A stretch of DNA of 64,000 nt from Cryobacterium sp. CG_9.6 (lineage in GTDB: Bacteria > Actinomycetota > Actinomycetes > Actinomycetales > Microbacteriaceae): assembly GCF_029893365.1 (NCBI RefSeq), contig NZ_JARXUZ010000001.1, positions 2,480,001 through 2,544,000 on the forward strand, read 5' to 3'. The position numbers and the translations under genes were made by a program. Below the pieces are notes generated by a model. That model made no database searches. It was not told the DNA's origin and was given only the letters and a program-made list of their open reading frames with translations. Below are positions 36,653-45,358 of the stretch, piece after piece. Position 1 is the first letter of the stretch. Every line of letters starts with the position of its first letter.

Positions 36653-37384
36653 GTGGTGAAACAGTCCATCTTTGGCCGCATTTCTCAGCTCGCCAAGGCC
36701 AATATCAATTCCCTTCTGGACTCGGCCGAGGACCCAAAGCTCATGCTGGACCAGATGGTTCGAGACTTCACGAGCAGCATCACCGAGGCCGAAAGTGCGA
36801 TCGCCGAAACCATCGGCAACCTCCGCCTCCTCGAAGACGACTACCGCGAAGATGTTGAAGCCGCGCGTGAGTGGGGTAACAAAGCTCTCGCCGCGAGCCG
36901 TAAGGCCGACCAGCTGCGCACCGCGGGCGACCCGGTGGGTGGCGACAAATTCGATAACCTCGCCAAAGTGGCTCTCGGCCGCCAGCTCTCAGCCGAGAAA
37001 GAGGCGAAGCAGGCCGAACCGCAGATCGAAGCCCAGACCGCCGTTGTCGAACAGCTGAAAAACGGCCTCAACGCCATGAAGGAGAAGCTCAAGCAGCTGG
37101 CCTCCAAGCGTGACGAGCTGGTGGCGAGGTCCAAGACTGCTGCCGCCCAGAAGCAGGTCATGGACGCCGTGAAGAGCATTGATCTGCTCGATCCGACCAG
37201 CGAGGTCAGCCGGTTCGAAGACAAGATCCGGCGCGAAGAGGCCCGTGTTCGCGGCGCGAGCGAACTCGCCGCATCAAGCCTGGATGCCCAGTTTGAGAGT
37301 CTCGAAGACCTCGGTGAGCTTTCCGAAGTGGATGCCCGTCTGGCCGCACTCAAATCCGGATCGAACACCGCCATCACAAGTTAG
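36653..37384 (+). CDS. pspA: PspA/IM30-family envelope-stress protein
   Basis: A 243-residue coiled-coil protein that binds the inner face of the membrane and helps keep it intact under stress. It starts with the amphipathic SIFGRISQLAKANINSLLDSAEDPKLMLDQMVRDF helix and continues with long heptad-rich helices (LKNGLNAMKEKLKQLASKRDELVARSK). It ends with EVDARLAALKSG, matching actinobacterial PspA. The GTG start follows GAAAGGA. It stands alone with no pspBC-like partner. No defect is visible. Confidence 0.9.
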   Translation: MVKQSIFGRISQLAKANINSLLDSAEDPKLMLDQMVRDFTSSITEAESAIAETIGNLRLLEDDYREDVEAAREWGNKALAASRKADQLRTAGDPVGGDKFDNLAKVALGRQLSAEKEAKQAEPQIEAQTAVVEQLKNGLNAMKEKLKQLASKRDELVARSKTAAAQKQVMDAVKSIDLLDPTSEVSRFEDKIRREEARVRGASELAASSLDAQFESLEDLGELSEVDARLAALKSGSNTAITS

Positions 37385-37421
37385 CCCACCAGCCCGGCCT
37401 GAATCGTGGTTGGATTCCACC

Positions 37422-38069
37422 ATGACAACTGTGGGATTCATCGGGGCCGGGCAGATGGGGAGCCAGCTAGCTCGCCTTGCCGTTTTTAACGGATATAAAG
37501 TTATCGTGAGCAACTCACATGGCCCCGATAGCCTCGCTGACCTTGTCGCCGAACTCGGCTCAAACGCCCGTGCCGCGACACCCGCCGAAACCGGAACCGC
37601 GAGCGACATCGTGGTGGTCTCGGTTCCGCTGAGCGCAATCGCGTCGCTTCCCGTCGACGAACTCGCCGGAAAGATCGTGATTGACACCAATGATTATGAA
37701 CCGGAGCGGGATGGCCACATTGCTCCCCTTGACACCGAGACGACCACGGTCTCGGAGCTCCTGCAATCACACCTCTCGGAATCTCGCGTCGTGAAGGCCT
37801 TCAATCATGTGCCGGCGGCTGATCTGACCACGGCTACTCGCCCCGTGGGATCCCCCGAGCGCAAAGCGATCATTGTGGCCGGACACGATCCGGCATCGCG
37901 GGAGGTTGTGGCCTCTCTCGTTGATGTTTTTGGTTACGACAGCATCGACATCGGTCCGCTCGAAGAGGGGTGGCGGATTCAGAGAGACACGCCGGGCCAT
38001 GGGGCTCTCATGGATCTGTTCGATCTGCGAAACGCCCTCGTCACAGCCATTCGTTACCGCGACATGTAG
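37422..38069 (+). CDS. NADP-binding oxidoreductase of the F420-reductase family
   Basis: A 215-residue protein with a Rossmann fold at the start (VGFIGAGQMGSQLARLAVFNGYKVIVSNS), followed by IVVVSVPLSAIASLP, IVIDTNDYEPERDGH, the conserved VVKAFNHVPAADL segment and a C-terminal helix (LMDLFDLRNALVTAI). These are the features of NPD-dependent F420:NADP oxidoreductase-like proteins. Whether it uses coenzyme F420 or acts on another small molecule cannot be told from the sequence. It begins 37 bases after pspA without an obvious ribosome site. Confidence 0.82.
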   Translation: MTTVGFIGAGQMGSQLARLAVFNGYKVIVSNSHGPDSLADLVAELGSNARAATPAETGTASDIVVVSVPLSAIASLPVDELAGKIVIDTNDYEPERDGHIAPLDTETTTVSELLQSHLSESRVVKAFNHVPAADLTTATRPVGSPERKAIIVAGHDPASREVVASLVDVFGYDSIDIGPLEEGWRIQRDTPGHGALMDLFDLRNALVTAIRYRDM

Positions 38070-38169
38070 GCACGACATGCACGTGCAACATGCACGGGAC
38101 ACACGTCACCACTTCGGGCATCTGGCCCGATCATTTCGCACCGGGTGAGCATCCGCGCCATACTGAGGT

Positions 38170-39003
38170 ATGGCTCCCACATTCGTTGTAGTTCCACAAT
38201 GGCAGGGTTCGGTTTCCCCACGCGCAATGCGCCTCGTTGACGGCGCTGCGGCGATTCAGGGTGACCTGCCCGCATCCGCCACACGCGAGGTTGATGTTCC
38301 CGTCGAAGCCGGTGATGGGCAAGACACCGGCATCCACCGTTTCTCTTCGGTACAAATTGTGCGCGAGCGACAGTCCTTGGCACTCCGTGCCACCTCGGAC
38401 TGGGCACTCACCATCGGTGGCGACTGCGGGGTGTCGCTCGCTGCCGTGGAACACGCCAGTCATCAACATCCTCATGACGTCGCACTCCTTTGGTTCAGCG
38501 CACATCCCGAGTTGCACACCCCGGACACATCACCTTCGGGAGGCTTCTGTGGCATGGTGCTGCGGGCAATCGCAGGCGAGGGCCACCCGGACCTCAGTCT
38601 CGATGACTCGACGCGTATTCCCTTCGACCACATTGTGCTGGTGGGTGCACGCGATGCTGATATCGCCGAGTCCGACCTCATCGCCGAACGAAACATCACC
38701 CAGGTCGACGTGGAAGAGCTCGACACACCCGACGCCCTTCTGGCGGCCATCCAGGCCACCGGTGCGAGCACAATTTACGTGCACATCTCTCTCGACGTCT
38801 TAGATCCCTCAGCGCTCCTGGGCCTGGCCGATCTGGTTCCCTTCGGACTCAGCGTGCCCGCACTCACCAGCGCCATTACCGCGGTTCGAGCCGCCTTCCC
38901 GGTGGTGGGTGCGAGCATCGTGGGATTCTCCCCCGCCTCTCCGGCTGAAGCCAGCGACGACCTCCCGAGCATCCTGCGTGTCATCGGAGCGTTGACGCGC
39001 TAA
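38170..39003 (+). CDS. Arginase-fold protein with altered metal ligands
   Basis: A 277-residue member of the arginase/agmatinase/formimidoylglutamase superfamily. Family landmarks are LTIGGDCGVSLAAVEHA, LLWFSAHPELHTPDTSPSG and TIYVHISLDVLDPSALLG. Active members carry GGDH, DAHxD and SxDxDxxDP, which hold two Mn2+ ions. Here the second motif is SAHPE (first Asp to Ser, second to Glu) and the first is GGDCG (His to Cys), while the third keeps its Asp residues. So it may be inactive, bind one metal or have another reaction. The start ATG is preceded by no clear site. Confidence 0.8.
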   Translation: MAPTFVVVPQWQGSVSPRAMRLVDGAAAIQGDLPASATREVDVPVEAGDGQDTGIHRFSSVQIVRERQSLALRATSDWALTIGGDCGVSLAAVEHASHQHPHDVALLWFSAHPELHTPDTSPSGGFCGMVLRAIAGEGHPDLSLDDSTRIPFDHIVLVGARDADIAESDLIAERNITQVDVEELDTPDALLAAIQATGASTIYVHISLDVLDPSALLGLADLVPFGLSVPALTSAITAVRAAFPVVGASIVGFSPASPAEASDDLPSILRVIGALTR

Positions 39004-39064
39004 CGCGATGAGGTCTGCTCCGCAGCACTACCCAACGCACATCAAATCAGCCAATGGAGGCTTC

Positions 39065-39859
39065 GTGACCGAGACAACCCCGACCCGCGTCGTGACCGAG
39101 AGGCGTGGTCATGTTTTGCTGATCGGGTTCAACCGGCCAGAGAAAAGGAATGCCGCTGACTTCGCCCTTCTGCAGCAGCTGTCGCTCGCCTATGGCGAGC
39201 TAGATCGTGACCCTGACCTTCGGGTAGGACTGGTGCACGCCCTGGGTGATCACTTCACCGCCGGACTTGACCTGGCCGATGTGGGACCCCGCCTCGGCGC
39301 GCACGGACTCGACATGGTTCCCGAGGGCGGACTGAATCCCTGGCAGGTTGACGGCCAGTCTGTCTCCAAACCGGTTGTGATGGCCGTGCAGGGCACCTGC
39401 CTTACCCTCGGAATCGAACTCATCCTGGCAAGCGACATCGCCATCGCTGCCGAGTCAACCGTGTTCGGTCAGATCGAAGTCTCCAGGGGAATCCTGCCAT
39501 TTGGTGGGGCCACCCTTCGCCTCCCCCGAACGGTGGGATGGGGCAATGCCATGCGCTGGCTACTCACCGGCGACATGTTCAACGCCGCGGAAGCCCTGCG
39601 GATTGGACTGGTACAAGAAATTGTTCCCGACGGCACCCAGTTCGAGCGAGCTCTCGCCCTGGCCGAACGCATCGCAGCCCAAGCACCGCTGGCCGTGCAG
39701 GCTACCCTCGCCAACGCGCGCACCGCAGTGCGTGACGGAGATGCCGCCGCAGAAGCCGATCTGCAGCCCGAACTCGCCCGACTGGCAGCCACAACGGATG
39801 CGCGAGTAGGGATGGAGTCCTTTCTCTCGCGCGTGCCGGCGGTGTTTCAGGGGCGTTGA
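39065..39859 (+). CDS. Enoyl-CoA hydratase/isomerase family protein
   Basis: A 264-residue crotonase-fold enzyme. It starts with GTG 39065, four bases after GGAGG. The CoA-binding segment LIGFNRPEKRNAADFALLQQL, the oxyanion-hole stretches HFTAGLDLADVG and AVQGTCLTLGIELILASDIAIAAE, and GQIEVSRGILPFGGATLRLPRTVGWGNAMRWLLTGDMFNAAEALRIGLV are all family hallmarks. The usual catalytic Glu positions are partly replaced (QIEVSRG keeps a Glu), so hydratase, isomerase or another crotonase activity is possible. It is most likely used in fatty-acid or aromatic CoA-ester breakdown. Confidence 0.88.
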   Translation: MTETTPTRVVTERRGHVLLIGFNRPEKRNAADFALLQQLSLAYGELDRDPDLRVGLVHALGDHFTAGLDLADVGPRLGAHGLDMVPEGGLNPWQVDGQSVSKPVVMAVQGTCLTLGIELILASDIAIAAESTVFGQIEVSRGILPFGGATLRLPRTVGWGNAMRWLLTGDMFNAAEALRIGLVQEIVPDGTQFERALALAERIAAQAPLAVQATLANARTAVRDGDAAAEADLQPELARLAATTDARVGMESFLSRVPAVFQGR

Positions 39860-39942
39860 TTCCCTGCGGTGACCCACTCGCTGACACGTAGACTCGTATA
39901 TATCGGTAGGTTATGCCGGTTCCGCCAGGACTTTGGAGACGC

Positions 39943-41427
39943 ATGGTGCCCTCATCCACCTCAGCCACGTACGACGTCATTGTGATCGGTGGCGGTGCGG
40001 TCGGAGAAAATGTCGCTGACCGCACGAGTCAGGGTGGGCTCCGCACCGTCATCGTGGAAAGCGCCCTCGTGGGCGGGGAATGCTCCTACTGGGCCTGCAT
40101 GCCGTCAAAATCACTTCTTCGCAGTGCAGCGGCCGTCGCCGCTGCCCGACGCGTAGCCGGAGCCGCGGAACGGGTGAGCGCACCCACCCCGGGTTCCACC
40201 GCCACCGTTGACGTGGCAGCGACTTTGAGCCGCCGTGACAGGATCGCGAGCAACTGGTCCGACGCGGGTCAAGCGAGATGGCTCGACAGTGCGGGTATCG
40301 CCCTCGTGCGCGGTCATGGGCGACTCAGTGGAGTTCGAGAGGTCACCGTCACAGCCGCGGATGGTTCCGAAACCGTGCTGACCGCCACGCATGCCGTCGT
40401 GCTCAGCACGGGATCTGCCGCGCTGCTACCCGACGTTCCCGGACTGATCGACGTGGCACCGTGGACCAGCCGGGAAGCGACATCCGTTCAGACCGTGCCA
40501 CAGCGCCTCGCGATCCTTGGCGGCGGCACGGTGGGGGCTGAGATGGCAACGGCATTCCTCGCCCTCGGGTCCGAGGTCACCGTGATCGCGCGCAGCACGC
40601 TGCTGGGTGGCCAGGAGCCCTTCGCTGGCACCCTCGTGGCCAGTGCTCTGGAACACAGCGGAGCCACGGTGCTGATGGGCGTCACGACAACGTCGGTTCG
40701 CCGTACCGACGCCGGTGACGTGGAGCTCACCCTCGACAGTGGCGACACCGTCACGGCAACCGAGGTGCTTGTTGCCGCCGGCCGAACGCCCGTGACCGCC
40801 GACCTTGGTCTGCCGCTGGTGGGGTTGGAGCCGGGTGACTGGTTGCGGGTGGACGACACCATGCTCGTGCAGGGCGATTCACCGGCCCTTGCCGGCGACT
40901 GGCTCTACGCCACGGGTGACGTCAACCGCCGCGCCCTCCTCACCCATCAGGGAAAGTATCAGGCGCGAGCCGCCGGAGACGTCATTGTGGCACGAGCCGC
41001 CGGAGAGAGTATCGACGACGCTCCCTGGGGCACCCACGTGGCCACCGCCGACCATGCCGCTGTGCCTCAGGTGACATTCACCGACCCCGAAGTTGCCTCG
41101 GTCGGACTGACTGCCGCTGCAGCTGTGAAGGCCGGGTACCGGGTACGAATTCTTGACCATAATCTGGCAGCACTGGGCGGCGCGAGCACCCTCTCCGACA
41201 GTTACGTGGGCAAGGCTCGAATCATCGTTGACCTCGATCGCGAGGTGATCATTGGCGCCACGTTCGTGGGACAGGATGTCGCTGAACTGTTGCACTCTGC
41301 CACAATCGCTCTCGTCGGGGAAGTACCGATCAGGCGGCTCTGGCATGCCGTGCCGAGCTACCCCACGCTCAGCGAGGTGTGGCTGCGACTTCTGGAGGCC
41401 TACGGGCGTCCCGGTCATGAGTCCTAG
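39943..41427 (+). CDS. FAD-dependent pyridine nucleotide-disulfide oxidoreductase
   Basis: A 494-residue class I flavoprotein disulfide reductase of the lipoamide dehydrogenase/mercuric reductase type. The FAD fingerprint is VIVIGGGAVGENVADRTSQGG; the redox pair lies in GGECSYWACMPSKSLLRS, two Cys four residues apart as in the family. LAILGGGTVGAEMATAFLALG is the NAD(P)H site, LYATGDVN the second FAD motif, and the C-terminal half has the dimer-interface His-like LWHAVPSYPTLSEVWLRLLE. Start ATG 39943 follows GGAGA. The loop GECSYW differs from the usual GTCLN, so its disulfide substrate is uncertain. Confidence 0.88.
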   Translation: MVPSSTSATYDVIVIGGGAVGENVADRTSQGGLRTVIVESALVGGECSYWACMPSKSLLRSAAAVAAARRVAGAAERVSAPTPGSTATVDVAATLSRRDRIASNWSDAGQARWLDSAGIALVRGHGRLSGVREVTVTAADGSETVLTATHAVVLSTGSAALLPDVPGLIDVAPWTSREATSVQTVPQRLAILGGGTVGAEMATAFLALGSEVTVIARSTLLGGQEPFAGTLVASALEHSGATVLMGVTTTSVRRTDAGDVELTLDSGDTVTATEVLVAAGRTPVTADLGLPLVGLEPGDWLRVDDTMLVQGDSPALAGDWLYATGDVNRRALLTHQGKYQARAAGDVIVARAAGESIDDAPWGTHVATADHAAVPQVTFTDPEVASVGLTAAAAVKAGYRVRILDHNLAALGGASTLSDSYVGKARIIVDLDREVIIGATFVGQDVAELLHSATIALVGEVPIRRLWHAVPSYPTLSEVWLRLLEAYGRPGHES

Positions 41428-41476
41428 GAATAACACCTAGGTAAGAACACCAGGGGAACGGGATACGTTAGTAGGC

Positions 41477-41836
41477 ATGCGCAGCATACTGTTCGACTCC
41501 GTACTCAGCCGTGCCGGCTATTTATACGCCACTCTTGTGGGCACGGTGTGGGGTTCCCTGTGGAGCACGGGCCGAGTTGAGCGTCGAGGCGGACTGCTCG
41601 TTTTTCGCGGCATGCCTAACTGGACCTTCGGTCGCGGCGGCTCCTGCGTAGGTGGTTGCTATCTCACCAACCAGAACGTGTCAACAAATGTGCTCGAGCA
41701 TGAGGCTGTTCACAAGCGCCAGTGGCAGCGTTACGGCATGGTTTTTCCCCTGCTGTACGCTATCGCCGGTCGTAACCCATTGAAGAACCGGTTTGAGATC
41801 GAAGCCGGTCTCGACAAGGGCGGCTACCTCCGCTGA
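41477..41836 (+). CDS. Small protein with an HEAVH zinc-type motif
   Basis: A 119-residue protein. A hydrophobic N-terminal stretch (residues 14-30) may be a membrane anchor. The motif HEAVH in VLEHEAVHKRQWQRYG fits the HExxH zinc-protease pattern, and the region GGSCVGGCYLTN has two Cys. The third ligand is unclear; E in EIEAGLDKGG is one candidate. Similar short actinobacterial proteins are sometimes annotated as Fe-S oxidoreductase without basis. ACCTAGGT and a CCTAGG partner lie just upstream, and a TACGTT -10-like box sits seven bases before the ATG, so it may be leaderless. Confidence 0.65.
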   Translation: MRSILFDSVLSRAGYLYATLVGTVWGSLWSTGRVERRGGLLVFRGMPNWTFGRGGSCVGGCYLTNQNVSTNVLEHEAVHKRQWQRYGMVFPLLYAIAGRNPLKNRFEIEAGLDKGGYLR

Positions 41837-41856
41837 CCAACACGGTCGGCGCAGCG

Positions 41857-41903
41857 AAAGGCCCCGGCCCAGCGCAGTAACGCGCTGAATCGGGGCTTCA
41901 GTC
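41857..41903. terminator. Bidirectional hairpin terminator
   Basis: GCCCCG at 41861-41866 pairs with CGGGGC at 41891-41896; inside, AGCGC pairs with GCGCT. The A-rich left flank and T-rich right flank make it a terminator between the convergent HEAVH protein gene and the repeat-protein gene. Confidence 0.65.
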
Positions 41904-41944
41904 TTGCTCGCCGCACATGGTCTGCGTCGATGACTGGTGTGGTG

Positions 41945-42136
41945 TTACCGGCTGACGTAGCTGCCAACACTGTGGCGTGCGACGCCACTGACGTAGCCAC
42001 CGATGCCGCGATTGGCGACACCGCTGACGAAGCCGGTGGGTGTCGGTGCACCGGAACCCGTGGTGACGTAGCCACTGGACTCCAGTGAGCGGGTGATGCG
42101 AGCGGTGCTGCGGGTGGGGGTGATTTCGGAATACAT
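41945..42136 (-). CDS. 63-residue protein with tandem G-x-V-S-G-V-A repeats
   Basis: A small gene with a clear ribosome site (GGAG four bases before ATG 42136). The N-terminal 20 residues are Ser/Thr/Arg-rich. From about residue 22 the chain shows a repeating 12-residue unit: SGYVTTGSGAPTPT, GFVSGVANRGIG, GYVSGVARHSVG, then SYVSR at the end. There is no signal peptide or membrane segment. It lies 80 bases downstream of the Fur-family gene on the same strand, so they may be co-transcribed. Function unknown; repetitive short polypeptides of this kind are sometimes structural or precursor peptides, but there is no modifying enzyme nearby. Confidence 0.6.
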   Translation of the reverse strand: MYSEITPTRSTARITRSLESSGYVTTGSGAPTPTGFVSGVANRGIGGYVSGVARHSVGSYVSR

Positions 42137-42216
42137 GGAGCTCCTGTCAGGTGATGCTACTTAGACGCTGAGCTTCATTGGACGCGTTCTGGGGGGATTG
42201 TTGAGTAGTGAAAGTC

Positions 42217-42678
42217 TTAGGCCAGCGCAGCGATGTGCGCCTGGCAGGAGGGACATAGTCCCCAATACGTAACCTCGGCCGCCTGCACGGTGAATCCGGC
42301 ATTATCGGTTGGCAGGAGACAGGGTGCCGACCCGACCGCACAGTCCACGTCGTGCACCGCGCTGCACCGCGTGCACACAATGTGGTGGTGATTATCACCA
42401 ACGCGACGCTCGAACAGGGCAGCAGAGCCAGCCGGCTCGATCTTGCGCACCAGACCGGAGTCCGTGAACGCGGAGAGCACACCGTACACGGCTTGACGAC
42501 TGGTGAGCGGCAGTTCGATACTCACTGCGGCGAAGAGGTGGTCCGCACTGGAGTGCGGGGCCACCGTCAGCGCGCGCATGACCGCGAGTCTGGGTTCAGT
42601 CACCTTGAGACCCACAGAACGGATGCTGCCGGCCATTGATGTGGCCGTCTCTGCTTCCGGGAACTCTGCGTATGTCAT
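42217..42678 (-). CDS. Fur-family transcriptional regulator
   Basis: A 153-residue Fur-type metal or peroxide-responsive repressor. Features are the winged-helix part (LKVTEPRLAVMRAL, LTSRQAVYGVLSAFTDSGLVRKI), the hinge with FERRVGDNHHHIVC, the Cys pair CTRC, and a second pair CPSC near the end, a structural zinc site. The HHH-x-V-C-x-x-C block is a FurA/PerR hallmark. Whether it senses iron, peroxide or zinc is not decided by sequence alone. The ATG is placed at a predicted leaderless transcript start (see its promoter). Confidence 0.88.
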   Translation of the reverse strand: MTYAEFPEAETATSMAGSIRSVGLKVTEPRLAVMRALTVAPHSSADHLFAAVSIELPLTSRQAVYGVLSAFTDSGLVRKIEPAGSAALFERRVGDNHHHIVCTRCSAVHDVDCAVGSAPCLLPTDNAGFTVQAAEVTYWGLCPSCQAHIAALA

Positions 42679-42684
42679 ATCTAG

Positions 42685-42714
42685 ATAGTAGCAGTTGTTT
42701 TGACAAGATCAAAA
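42685..42714 (-). promoter_or_regulatory. Promoter and inverted repeat of the Fur-family gene
   Basis: On the minus strand, TTGATC (42712-42707) and TACTAT (42690-42685) form -35 and -10 boxes 16 bases apart; the ATG lies six bases after the -10, so the mRNA may be leaderless. TTTTGA (42698-42703) and TCAAAA (42709-42714) make a perfect inverted repeat with a five-base spacer across the -35, a likely autoregulatory site. Confidence 0.6.
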
Positions 42715-42749
42715 TACGGTCACGTGACCGTCGGGTGTCGACCCGCGGA

Positions 42750-43613
42750 TCAGCCGCCTGCGCTCTGCCCCATACCCATTCGTCGGAGGACGAGACTCTC
42801 GGCAAATTGCGCCAGACCGTAGAGAATGATCGACACCATGGTGATCACAACCACCGACGACCACACCTCGAAATTCTTCACCTGCGCGACCGCCACGACG
42901 ATACCGTGGCCCAGACCCTCACCAGTGGCAAGCCACTCGGCGAGCAGCGCCCCGGTGATCGCGCCCGGAATGGATATCTTGATGGCCGCAAAGAACGACG
43001 GGAGCGAACTGGGCAGCGCTACCTTGCGCAGAGCGGTGAAGGGAGTTCCACCGTAAACCGCAATGACGTCGCTGATCTGAGGAGCAGCCGACCGCAGACC
43101 GAAGGCGATATTGACCAGCGCGGGGAAGAGCACCACGATGGCTCCGGTAACCACGGCAATGCTCGGACCACGACCCGTGATGAGAATCAGAACCGGAACG
43201 AAGGCCACCAGTGGAACGCTGCGCAGCAGAAGGGCAATCGGCATGAGGGCGTGCTCAATGCCACGCGACAGCGTGAAGAGTGTGGCGAGAACCAGAGCAA
43301 GGAGCATTCCGGCCACAAACCCGAGGAAGGCATCCGTCAGAGTGATTCCGAGGTTGGTGAGAATCAGGGCCCGGTTCTCGGCCGCCGCCGGAACCGTGAA
43401 CAACCAGTTGACGACATCCAGCGGTCCTTTGGCAATGAACGGCGAGACCCCCAGCAGAAGAATAAGGCCCTGCCAGGCCACGAGCACGATCACCAGGGTG
43501 AGAGCACCGGTACCGAGCGCACGGGCAATGTAGGCACCAATACCGCGAGCCGTGTCGCCGGCGCTGACGGTGACCGAAGCCGGCTGGTTGCCCGAGAGGG
43601 TGGGTGTACTCAT
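42750..43613 (-). CDS. ABC transporter permease (second copy)
   Basis: A 287-residue SsuC/TauC-type permease. About six transmembrane helices are visible, with the EAA-like loop around IAVYGGTPFTALRKVALPSSLPSFFAAIKISIPGAITGALLAEWLATGEGLG, which contacts the ATPase. Start is ATG 43613, overlapping the stop of the other permease (ATGA). It is the last gene of a four-gene importer with an NMT1-type binding protein, ATPase and two permeases. The long 32-residue Ala/Thr-rich start precedes the first helix. Two permease genes suggest a heterodimeric channel. Confidence 0.88.
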   Translation of the reverse strand: MSTPTLSGNQPASVTVSAGDTARGIGAYIARALGTGALTLVIVLVAWQGLILLLGVSPFIAKGPLDVVNWLFTVPAAAENRALILTNLGITLTDAFLGFVAGMLLALVLATLFTLSRGIEHALMPIALLLRSVPLVAFVPVLILITGRGPSIAVVTGAIVVLFPALVNIAFGLRSAAPQISDVIAVYGGTPFTALRKVALPSSLPSFFAAIKISIPGAITGALLAEWLATGEGLGHGIVVAVAQVKNFEVWSSVVVITMVSIILYGLAQFAESLVLRRMGMGQSAGG

Positions 43614-44416
43614 GAGCGAGTCCGTCCGGTGGCCCACGGTGTGGACAGGTGAGAAAGCAGGGCAAACATCAGATAGCCGATGCCGGCGAGCAGCCCAGCA
43701 ACAAGCGCCAGACTCCACACCCGCTCAACGTTGGCGGCGCTCCCGGCAGCCAGCATGGCCACCCCGAGACCTCGCTCGGCTCCACCGAGGTATTCTCCGA
43801 GGATGGCACCCAGCAGCGCGGCCGGGGCTGCAATCTGCAGCGCGTTCAGCACGCTCGGCAGTCCGGCAATGAGCCGAACCTTGCGTAACTGCGTGAACCG
43901 GTTGCCGCCGTAGACCCGCACCAGGTCAAGGCTCGACTGGTCAGCGGCTTTGAGGCCAACCAGCGAACCAACAACTGTGGTGAAGAACACCGACAGGGCA
44001 GCAAGAAAAATGGCGGTGCCGGACGGATCACCGCGGGGTGGGCCAATGACAATGTACGCGATCGGCCCTATGGCCACGATCGGCACACAGTAGGTAATGA
44101 CCGCGATTTGTAGCGCGATCTTCTCGATTCTCGGCACCACCAATACCAGCCCGGCCAGCACGAGGGCCAGTCCGTTACCCCAGAGAAAGCCGATGGCAGC
44201 TTCCGTGATTGTCATGGTGATATGGGTCCAGTAGAAGCCTGGGCCGTCGACGACGAACTGCACGATCACATCCGCCGGCGTGGGGATAGCGCCACCTGGC
44301 ACGGAGCCGGCGTTCTGAAAGATTGTCAGCGCACCGATCCACCAGAGGGTGATGACCGCGACAACGCCGAGGATGCCGGTGGCCCAACCCGGAAGCCGCC
44401 GACGAAGCGGCATCAC
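43610..44416 (-). CDS. ABC transporter permease (first copy)
   Basis: A 268-residue BPD_transp_1 permease of the nitrate/taurine/thiamine-precursor class. Six hydrophobic helices; the conserved cytoplasmic loop [47 protein letters not shown] matches the EAA motif. The ATG overlaps the ATPase stop (ATGA), so the ATPase, this permease and the next permease are translationally chained. It differs from the second permease enough to suggest old duplication. Confidence 0.88.
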   Translation of the reverse strand: MMPLRRRLPGWATGILGVVAVITLWWIGALTIFQNAGSVPGGAIPTPADVIVQFVVDGPGFYWTHITMTITEAAIGFLWGNGLALVLAGLVLVVPRIEKIALQIAVITYCVPIVAIGPIAYIVIGPPRGDPSGTAIFLAALSVFFTTVVGSLVGLKAADQSSLDLVRVYGGNRFTQLRKVRLIAGLPSVLNALQIAAPAALLGAILGEYLGGAERGLGVAMLAAGSAANVERVWSLALVAGLLAGIGYLMFALLSHLSTPWATGRTRS

Positions 44417-45243
44417 TCCGCCCCGGCGATGGCGGGGGTATCCGCACCGAAGAGCAGCTCCGACGCGCGGTCATGGAGCGCATGAAACTCCGGGGTGCGC
44501 ATCATTTCGGGCAGGCGCGGACGGGGCAAATCAATGTCAATGACTTCCTTCACTCGACCGGGCCGAGGACTCATCACGGCCACCTGATCGGAGAGAAAGA
44601 TGGCTTCGGAGATGCCGTGCGTCACCATGAGGGTCGTCGCGGGCTTCTGGGTCCAGATACGCAGCAGCTCGATATTAAGGCGTTGGCGGGTCATGTCGTC
44701 GAGGGCGCCGAACGGTTCGTCGAGGAGCAGCACCGAGGGCTTGAGCACGAGCGAACGGGCAATGGACACGCGCTGGCGCATGCCACCCGACAGCTCTGCC
44801 GGTTTGGCTTTCTCGAAGCCCTCGAGACCAACGAGCGCAATCAGCTCCGTGACATAGTCCTCGTCCACCGGCAGACGCGCCACTTCGAAGGGCAGCTTGA
44901 TGTTGCTCCGCACACTGCGCCACGGCAGCAGAGCAGCGTCCTGAAACGCGATTCCGAGTTCGTGACCGGCACGCAGTTGGGCTGGACTCTTGCCATCCAC
45001 CCGAGTGGCCCCGCTGGTGGCTGTCTCCAACCCCGCCAGAATGCGGAGGATGGTGGATTTACCGCAACCGGATGGACCCAGGAGGGAAAGAAAACTTCCC
45101 TTCTCGGTGTGCAGGTTCGCGTTCTCGAGCGCCACGATCTCCCGGCGTCCCACCGTGAAAGTCTTGTGCAGCTCGGAAATGTGCAGTCCGGTGCCGGAAA
45201 TAAGGCCGGGAAGACCGGATTCGATCGTGCTCACGTTGTGCAT
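44413..45243 (-). CDS. ABC transporter ATP-binding protein
   Basis: A 276-residue ATPase of the SsuB/TauB/ThiZ class. Walker A ([10 protein letters not shown]), Q-loop ([13 protein letters not shown]), signature ([15 protein letters not shown]), Walker B ([13 protein letters not shown]) and H-loop ([11 protein letters not shown]) are all intact. It drives import through the two permeases that follow. It starts 115 bases after the binding-protein gene, with an N-terminal extension of about 20 residues ahead of the core, so the true start may be slightly further in. Confidence 0.92.
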   Translation of the reverse strand: MHNVSTIESGLPGLISGTGLHISELHKTFTVGRREIVALENANLHTEKGSFLSLLGPSGCGKSTILRILAGLETATSGATRVDGKSPAQLRAGHELGIAFQDAALLPWRSVRSNIKLPFEVARLPVDEDYVTELIALVGLEGFEKAKPAELSGGMRQRVSIARSLVLKPSVLLLDEPFGALDDMTRQRLNIELLRIWTQKPATTLMVTHGISEAIFLSDQVAVMSPRPGRVKEVIDIDLPRPRLPEMMRTPEFHALHDRASELLFGADTPAIAGAE

Positions 45244-45358
45244 TCCTTAATGGGCGTCGTCGACAACCGCGGATTCGGTGTGCCCGCCGCACGCCTCGAG
45301 GTGGCGACTGCGGCGGTCACACCGAACGATGGAGTGACGTGCGAGGTGGTGCGGGTAC

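Noticed and set aside
38080..38101. TGCACGTGCA palindrome with a nearby TGCACG copy as operator
   Set aside because: Lies behind the oxidoreductase gene with no promoter-like sequence placed around it; too little to support a site.
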